Part shown: positions 59,030 through 64,000 of the stretch, piece after piece
Position numbering within the stretch: position 1 is the stretch's first letter
Layout: each line of letters starts with the position of its first letter
Assembly: GCF_029714425.1 (NCBI RefSeq)
Contig: NZ_CP121668.1
Span: 6,283,501 to 6,347,500 of the forward strand
Length of the DNA: 64,000 nucleotides
Origin: Bradyrhizobium sp. CB2312
GTDB taxonomy: Bacteria > Pseudomonadota > Alphaproteobacteria > Rhizobiales > Xanthobacteraceae
Direction of reading: 5' to 3'
Program-made: the position numbers and the translations under genes
The notes under the pieces: model-generated
Databases searched by the model: none
The model's input: the letters and a program-made list of their open reading frames with translations, nothing else
Told to the model about the DNA's origin: nothing

Positions 59030-60033
59030 GTTACCATCTCCAGGCGTTTGATCGGCAGCCCCGTGAGCAGATTCTGCGGCTTCATCCGGAGCTTCTGGTC
59101 CGGCGTCATCGCCAGGATGAGATGGACCGGCTCGCCCTGCATATTCGCTATGGCTGCACCGCTGTCCGCAAACGTCAGGCGAAACAACGCGAGCACGCGT
59201 CCGGCGCTGAGTTCGTCGAGCTGCTCGCCATGCCAGAGACGGTCGCCGAGAGCCGTGGCGTCCGTGTCCAGCCCCACATACCAGCTGAGTTGCTCATCCT
59301 GCAGCTCGCGCAACGGCTCGATGGCGACGTCGACCGCTAGCAGATGGGAAATCCAGCGTCCCATCGCCTGCGCCAGCGCATGCGGGCCGCGGTCACCCGC
59401 GGTGAGGTCGAACGCCATGTCGAAATGGTCGCTGCGCTGCCAATACTCGTCGGCATTCTCCTCGTTCAGCACGTCAAGCTGGGCGTCGGTTACGGCTCCC
59501 AGCATTGACATCAGCGAGAGCACTGGGGTCGGGCTCTGGCCGCCGACCACCTCGTCATCGCCGAGCAGCAAGGCCTGCTCATGCGGCAGGACGCGCTGCG
59601 GCCGGAAGAACAGTTCGGCGGCACGCGGTACGAATGGATCATCGCAGCCATCCAGCGCATTGCGCAGAATCACGTGCACGAGCTGATTGACGAATAGCGG
59701 CGGCAGATCGTTGGTCCGCGACCGGACCGTAGCAAGGTAAGCAGCCTCGAGCGTCGGATGCCGCAGCAGGAGATCGCGAAAGGCGAGCACGAACCGCCAG
59801 TTTTCGCGTGCGTCCGCATCGGCGATCGCAGCGATCTCGTCATCGCCCACTGGCTGGCGCGGACCAGCGAGTAACTCGCGGTGCAGCCTTCTTTCGACCG
59901 GGCATGCGTCGTCCGGCGGCATCAGCTCGGGACGGGCAAAATAAGCCTTCAGGAATTCATCCGTGACGCAGAGTCCACCGCTCTCGTCGCGATCGAGCAG
60001 ATGGTGACCACACGCGATCCAGAAATCCTTCAT
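59026..60033 (-). CDS. DUF6352-like formate dehydrogenase accessory protein
   Basis: This is a 335-residue soluble protein beginning DFWIACGHHLLDRDESGGLC, with an all-helical look and a conserved central PPLFVNQLVHVILRNALDG and LFFRPQRVLPHEQALLLGDDE. The adjacent histidines near the N-terminus could bind metal. I recall the DUF6352 name for this kind of protein in fdh clusters. It overlaps both neighbours. Function unknown. Confidence 0.75.
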   Translation of the reverse strand: MKDFWIACGHHLLDRDESGGLCVTDEFLKAYFARPELMPPDDACPVERRLHRELLAGPRQPVGDDEIAAIADADARENWRFVLAFRDLLLRHPTLEAAYLATVRSRTNDLPPLFVNQLVHVILRNALDGCDDPFVPRAAELFFRPQRVLPHEQALLLGDDEVVGGQSPTPVLSLMSMLGAVTDAQLDVLNEENADEYWQRSDHFDMAFDLTAGDRGPHALAQAMGRWISHLLAVDVAIEPLRELQDEQLSWYVGLDTDATALGDRLWHGEQLDELSAGRVLALFRLTFADSGAAIANMQGEPVHLILAMTPDQKLRMKPQNLLTGLPIKRLEMVT

Positions 60034-60569
60034 CGATTCCGCGGCTCCTGGCCCATATCGGCAGGGTGAAGATCATGGTCGAGCTCGACGTCGTCCTCCA
60101 CCTCCATGAATGAGAATGCCTTGCCATGGCCCTGCCCTTCCCGCAGTCGCAGCCTGCGGAAGGACTCGCGGACCTCGCCGTCGCTCACCGAGCGGTGGAC
60201 GGCTATGAGCGAACTGACAGGATGCGTGCAAAGGGCCTGCGCAAAGGCAACCTCATCTTCCGCAGCCATCCGCGCGGTTGCCAGATCCGGCGCACCGAAA
60301 CGATCCATGAGTTGCCCGGCGAGGAGCTCGATCAGCGTCCGGCAATCGTCCTCCGTTGCCGGCACAATCTGCACCAGCGTCGACCAGCCCCAGGATTGCA
60401 CTCCAAGGAACCCGCCGCGGAACGCCGCGCGTGCCTTGCCGCTCAGCCTCGCCGGATCCAGATCGCAGAAGCGGAAGGCGCCGGATACGGCCCATTCGCC
60501 TGATACGGACGCCACGTCGAACACGAAGGTGTCGGAAGGATCGAGCGCGATGGTGCGCAAGAGTCTCAC
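60030..60569 (-). CDS. DUF6505-like formate dehydrogenase accessory protein
   Basis: This is a protein of about 179 residues, with RLLRTIALDPSDTFVFDVAS at the N-terminus, FRGGFLGVQSWGWSTLVQIV in the middle and an acidic C-terminus (FMEVEDDVELDHDLHPADMG). I chose GTG 60569 because it makes a GTGA overlap with the preceding gene; an ATG 11 codons upstream is possible. It lies among fdh accessory genes and its function is unknown. Confidence 0.72.
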   Translation of the reverse strand: MRLLRTIALDPSDTFVFDVASVSGEWAVSGAFRFCDLDPARLSGKARAAFRGGFLGVQSWGWSTLVQIVPATEDDCRTLIELLAGQLMDRFGAPDLATARMAAEDEVAFAQALCTHPVSSLIAVHRSVSDGEVRESFRRLRLREGQGHGKAFSFMEVEDDVELDHDLHPADMGQEPRNR

Positions 60570-61321
60570 AGCCTTGGCCCTCCGAGCTTCGGATCGAGCC
60601 AAGACGGCGTGGCTAGCGCTTTGACGAGTTCGCTCCTCTCAGTCCGGTCAGTGTTGAGACGGCGTGTGAGGAGATCGCCGCAATCATCGATCCGCAATAC
60701 CATTTTCCGCTCGCGGGCCATGCGACTGAGATAGTCCCGCGCAACGCTGTCGAAGCCATCGACCTGCCAACCATCGAAGACCCTCATCAGATGCCGCGCG
60801 AAGCTCTCGGTCACCTGCACCGCTCCGGCTTCGCCAAACCCCTCCTCGTCGAGCGCGGATGCGAGCGGATGAACGCCGGGCCCCTGGTCGGCCATTGCGA
60901 CCGTCCGGATCATGGCGCCAAACACCAGCCAGGCGGGCGGCTCGTCCTCGCGCGCCGTCGACGGCCACCCCATCCGCCCACCGCCGACCAGCCCGCCGTC
61001 GATGTTGACCGCGTCGGGCCAGTCGATCGCCACCGTCTTGTTCGGCGGTGCATAGGCGCGGAGCGCGTCGGTGAGCGCGACCATGCCGGCGTAGAAGGCG
61101 CGTCGCGCGGTCCTCAAGGGTTCGCCCGGCTCGAGCACCACGGCGAACTCGGCAAGATCGAACCGCCCGACATAGACCAGCGTGCCAGCGCCGTTTTCGG
61201 GTGCAGTGCGGCAAGCGTGGGCAAAGGCGTCCCCGGCCTCGCGCAACCGGACGAGCGCGAACGGCGGCGGCAGATGGATCGGTTCCGCCAGGGAAACATG
61301 GCTGGTAGGGCGCGACGGCAC
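60566..61321 (-). CDS. Biotin/lipoate--protein ligase family-like protein
   Basis: This is a 251-residue protein with the BPL/LplA fold: VYVGRFDLAEFAVVLEPGEP, VAIDWPDAVNIDGGLVGGGR, PPAWLVFGAMIRTVAMAD. The usual catalytic lysine context (GRGRxGR/K) is not obvious, so ligase activity is uncertain. It has a GTG start only 32 bases from the divergent 4Fe-4S gene, so the two promoters overlap. It is the first gene of the fdh accessory series. Its place suggests a role in cofactor handling, which is inference. Confidence 0.78.
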   Translation of the reverse strand: MPSRPTSHVSLAEPIHLPPPFALVRLREAGDAFAHACRTAPENGAGTLVYVGRFDLAEFAVVLEPGEPLRTARRAFYAGMVALTDALRAYAPPNKTVAIDWPDAVNIDGGLVGGGRMGWPSTAREDEPPAWLVFGAMIRTVAMADQGPGVHPLASALDEEGFGEAGAVQVTESFARHLMRVFDGWQVDGFDSVARDYLSRMARERKMVLRIDDCGDLLTRRLNTDRTERSELVKALATPSWLDPKLGGPRL

Positions 61322-61353
61322 GGCCGTCCTCCACTTTCCTTTTCTTCCCGATA

Positions 61354-63444
61354 GTGAAAATCTATACGAGGCAAGGGAACGGCGCGAGTCCGCTAAGCCC
61401 GGGCCGCACTGACGGAGGGATTCACCTGGAGCAACCAGCGAAGACCGTCCTGATCTGCTCGTGTGAGGACACGATGCGCCTCGACACGGCGGTGATCCGG
61501 CGTGGCTGCCCCAATTGTGAGATCAAAAGCTTTCGACATCTCTGCGGTGCGGAACTCGGTCATTTCCGCGCCGCCGCAAAAGCGGATGGCCCGCTGACGG
61601 TCGCCTGCACGCAGCAGGCGGCTCAGTTCTCCGATGAGGCCGGCGAACGCCCTGACGAGATCACTTTCGTCAACATCCGTGAGACGGCGGGCTGGTCGCG
61701 CGATGGCGCGGATACGGGTGCCAAGATGTCCGCGCTGCTCGCGGCGGCTGCGATTCCGAGGCCGGACTATCCGCTCGTCACGATGTCGAGCGACGGCGTC
61801 ATCCTGATCTATGGACGCGACGAGGCCGCAATCGAGGCCGGACGGCTGCTTGCGGACCATCTTGATGTCACGGTCATGCTCAAGCAACCGACAGACATCA
61901 CACCGCCTGCAGCGACGGTCTTCCCGATCGTGAAGGGAACCATCCGCAACGCGAAAGGACATTTCGGCGCCTTCGAGTTCACGATCGACGACTATGCGCG
62001 GCCCCGCCCCTCCTCGCGCGACCGCTTCGTGTTCGAACCCCCACGCAACGCCGCAACTTCGCGCTGCGATCTCATGCTTGACCTCTCCGGCGAGCCGCCG
62101 CTGTTTCCCGCGCATGATCTGCGCGACGGCTACTTGCGCGCAGATCCCAAGGATCCCGCCGCCGTGCTGCGTGCGGTACTTGCTGCGCGAGATCTCATCG
62201 GCAGCTTTGACAAGCCGAGATATGTCGACTTCACGCCCGGCCTTTGCGCACATTCGCGCTCGAAGCTGACCGGGTGCCATCGCTGCCTCGATTTGTGCCC
62301 GACCGGCGCGATCACGCCTGCTGGCGACCATGTCGCTGTCAACGCGGAAGTCTGCGCAGGCTGCGGGCAATGCGCTGCCGCCTGCCCCACGGGCGCCGTA
62401 TCCTACGCGCTGCCGCCCGCCGATACCCAGTTACAGATCCTGCGCGCCATGTTGCTCACTTATCACGAGGCCGGCGGCGCGCATCCGGTGGTGATGCTGC
62501 ATGACAGCCAGCACGGTACGCCGCTGATCGATGCGCTCGCCCGTCACGGCGACGGATTGCCGGCTAACGTGCTTCCCCTCGCCGTCAACGAGCTGACACA
62601 GGTCGGGCTCGAAGCGGTGATCGGCGCATTTGCCTATGGTGCGTCAGCCGTGCGTTTTCTGCTGCGCGCAAGACCGCGTCACGAGGTGACCGGACTATTG
62701 CAGACGATCGCGATGGCCGAAGCCATTCTTGCGGGCCTCGGATTCGATGGACACCGTGTCGCGACGATCGAAACGGACGATCCCGACGCGCTGGGTGCGC
62801 AACTGGGCGGAATCGAGATGCTTGCAACGGTCGAGCCGCCCGCGACCTTTAGGACTGTCGGAAAGCGGCGCGATCTGCTGCGATTTGCCCTCAGCGAATT
62901 GCACCGCCTGGCACCAAAGCCGGTCGATGTGATCGCTTTGCCGCAGGGCGCTCCGATTGGCGCGATCAGCGTCAAGACGGATGGCTGCACCCTGTGCCTA
63001 TCCTGTGTTTCGGCGTGCCCGACCGGCGCGCTTCGCGACGATCCCGAGCGGCCTGTGCTCAAGTTCGTCGAAGACGCCTGCGTGCAATGCGGCCTGTGCC
63101 AGAGCACCTGCCCCGAAAAGGTCATCACGCTGAAGCCGCAGATCGATTTCCGCGCAGCGCGCGCGTCTACGGTCGTGATCAAGGAAGAAGAGCCCGCGCT
63201 GTGTATCCGTTGCGGCATCCCGTTCGGCGTGAAGAGCACGATCGATCGGATTGCGGCAAAGCTCGAGGGTCGGCACTGGATGTATCCTGCCGGCGACAAG
63301 AGGCTCGAGGCCTTGCGAATGTGCGCCGACTGTCGCGTCATCCTGATGAGCGAACAGCAGTTCGATCCGTTCCAGGGCGTGCCGGAACGCGCGCCGCCAC
63401 GGACGACTGATGATTACCTGCGCCGACGCGAGAACAAGGATTAG
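61354..63444 (+). CDS. Multi-cluster 4Fe-4S protein divergent from the fdh accessory genes
   Basis: This is a soluble electron-transfer protein of up to 696 residues. It has an N-terminal cysteine-rich module (ICSCEDTMRLD, RGCPNCEIKSFRHLCG), ferredoxin motifs CHRCLDLCPTGAI, CAGCGQCAAACPTGAV, CTLCLSCVSACPTGAL and CVQCGLCQSTCPEKVI, and a C-terminal CIRCGIPFG and MCADCRV. GTG 61354 lacks a ribosome site; GGAGGG sits six bases before a CTG at 61426 that would give a protein beginning at EQPAKTVLICS. It is typical of formate dehydrogenase loci and probably assists sulfur or cluster transfer or electron flow. Confidence 0.88.
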   Translation: MKIYTRQGNGASPLSPGRTDGGIHLEQPAKTVLICSCEDTMRLDTAVIRRGCPNCEIKSFRHLCGAELGHFRAAAKADGPLTVACTQQAAQFSDEAGERPDEITFVNIRETAGWSRDGADTGAKMSALLAAAAIPRPDYPLVTMSSDGVILIYGRDEAAIEAGRLLADHLDVTVMLKQPTDITPPAATVFPIVKGTIRNAKGHFGAFEFTIDDYARPRPSSRDRFVFEPPRNAATSRCDLMLDLSGEPPLFPAHDLRDGYLRADPKDPAAVLRAVLAARDLIGSFDKPRYVDFTPGLCAHSRSKLTGCHRCLDLCPTGAITPAGDHVAVNAEVCAGCGQCAAACPTGAVSYALPPADTQLQILRAMLLTYHEAGGAHPVVMLHDSQHGTPLIDALARHGDGLPANVLPLAVNELTQVGLEAVIGAFAYGASAVRFLLRARPRHEVTGLLQTIAMAEAILAGLGFDGHRVATIETDDPDALGAQLGGIEMLATVEPPATFRTVGKRRDLLRFALSELHRLAPKPVDVIALPQGAPIGAISVKTDGCTLCLSCVSACPTGALRDDPERPVLKFVEDACVQCGLCQSTCPEKVITLKPQIDFRAARASTVVIKEEEPALCIRCGIPFGVKSTIDRIAAKLEGRHWMYPAGDKRLEALRMCADCRVILMSEQQFDPFQGVPERAPPRTTDDYLRRRENKD

Positions 63445-63448
63445 CCGC

Positions 63449-63742
63449 ATGCCACGCTTCATGATGCTCCTGCTGCCGTGCCTTGTCGCCACTGTCCTTG
63501 CCGCCGGTGCAGCAGAGGCTGCCGCCCTCACCAAGGCCGAGAAGATTGCGCTCAAGCAGGCGATCGTTGCCTGCAAGGCAGAGGCGAAGGGCAAGCAGAT
63601 CAAGTGGCTGTCGCGCCGGAAATATGTCAATCAGTGTGTCGTGGAGGCGCTCAAGGAGCATCCCAGCGTCGACGTCGCCCGCATGTTTAGGGAGCGCCCG
63701 GAGTTAACGAACATTCCCGTGGAGCAATGGCCGGCGTATTAG
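63449..63742 (+). CDS. Small secreted protein with paired cysteines
   Basis: This is a 97-residue protein. The signal peptide is FMMLLLPCLVATVLAAGAAE-AAA. The mature part is basic and helical (LTKAEKIALKQAIVACKAEA, KYVNQCVVEALKEHPSVDVA) with two cysteines that could form a disulfide, vaguely like PsiF repeats. It begins four bases after the 4Fe-4S gene stop with AAGGA ahead, so it is probably co-transcribed. Function unknown. Confidence 0.75.
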   Translation: MPRFMMLLLPCLVATVLAAGAAEAAALTKAEKIALKQAIVACKAEAKGKQIKWLSRRKYVNQCVVEALKEHPSVDVARMFRERPELTNIPVEQWPAY

Positions 63743-63746
63743 CGCC

Positions 63747-64000
63747 CTACTTCGATGCCGCGCGGCCGAGAAAATCCGTGAGCGCCCGGCGATCCTCGGC
63801 CGAGCCGATGTGTTGTTCCGGCATCTTCGTGCCGGGCGTATAGGCGTTCGGCCCGATCTCGAACAGCTTGGAGACGGTCTCCGGCGTCCAGACGATGTCC
63901 ATCGCCTTGAGCGCTTCGGAGAAGCGATAGCCCGGCAGCGAGGCGATCTTCCGACCGTAAAGTCGGGCAAGCGTCGGGCCGGCGCGCTGGACCTCCGTCT
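63747..64000 (-). CDS. Cytochrome c family protein, 5' end cut by window edge
   Basis: The 83 visible C-terminal residues contain PGYRFSEALKAMDIVWTPET and TPGTKMPEQHI, the region of the axial methionine in class I (c2-like) cytochromes c. The heme-binding CxxCH lies beyond the window. It converges on the small secreted-protein gene with four bases between stops. A periplasmic electron carrier is expected. Confidence 0.85.
   Translation of the reverse strand, partial: TEVQRAGPTLARLYGRKIASLPGYRFSEALKAMDIVWTPETVSKLFEIGPNAYTPGTKMPEQHIGSAEDRRALTDFLGRAASK

Overview
The window reads as a chromosomal accessory segment from a high-GC alphaproteobacterium, most likely Bradyrhizobium or a close relative. 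The reasons are the uniform GC-rich coding style, the large number of ABC importers, the FDH3-type formate dehydrogenase cluster, and a palindromic intergenic element (34806-34857) of a kind I associate with Bradyrhizobium and Rhodopseudomonas. No rRNA, tRNA, CRISPR array, transposase or phage gene was seen. Nearly all of the window is coding, arranged as tight operons with many 1-8 base ATGA/GTGA/TGATG overlaps.

Layout. 1-4.8 kb: an acyl-CoA module (ADP-forming CoA ligase-like protein, enoyl-CoA hydratase, a tripartite-tricarboxylate-type binding protein, a TetR regulator and an SMP-30 lactonase) tied together by three copies of a GACCGATCGGTC palindrome. 4.7-8.1 kb: a LysR regulator divergent from a two-component flavin monooxygenase pair, then two doubtful small genes. 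8.2-18.2 kb: one 12-gene minus-strand operon with a carbohydrate ABC importer (binding protein, two permeases, a 70-residue membrane protein, two ATPases) followed by a complete PEP-dependent dihydroxyacetone-kinase system (DhaL, DhaM, HPr, full-length EI, an HTH protein, DhaK). 18.5-30.9 kb: a divergent catabolic regulon under a GntR regulator. Its left arm encodes SDR, aminotransferase, alpha/beta hydrolase, M20 amidohydrolase and flavin reductase. Its right arm encodes a NitT/TauT-type importer with an NMT1/THI5-type binding protein, a class II aldolase, an NtaA-type monooxygenase and a second hydrolase, and it starts from a good sigma-54 (-24/-12) promoter.

31-45.1 kb: a molybdenum hydroxylase operon (metallo-amidohydrolase, large, FAD and fused [2Fe-2S]-SRPBCC subunits, a Liv-type ABC importer, a Rieske ferredoxin), then a MarR regulator, an NCS1 transporter and a formamidase/acetamidase. 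Both transcription units carry a sigma-54 promoter followed at the predicted start site by the same 18-base operator in opposite orientations. 45.2-51.6 kb: hydantoinase, an arylmalonate-decarboxylase-like protein and a second NitT/TauT importer, divergent from a GntR regulator and a racemase-like protein that lacks both catalytic cysteines. The pattern is nitrogen-controlled uptake and ring opening of N-heterocycles (hydantoins, pyrimidine- or purine-like compounds), but the substrates cannot be read from the sequence.

52-63.4 kb: a formate dehydrogenase operon (alpha with Cys in place of selenocysteine, beta, gamma, a Tat-signal small protein) preceded by an HTH-TorD fusion and conserved accessory proteins (DUF3306, DUF3305, DUF6352- and DUF6505-like, a biotin/lipoate-ligase-like protein), with a divergent multi-cluster 4Fe-4S protein. 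The right edge cuts a cytochrome c gene.

Strongest candidates for new biology: the paired sigma-54/MarR promoters controlling the hydroxylase and NCS1 units; the divergent monooxygenase/aldolase/aminotransferase regulon; and the ABC importer joined to a private split PTS relay for a triose kinase. Names rest on reading motifs and context, not on database searches.
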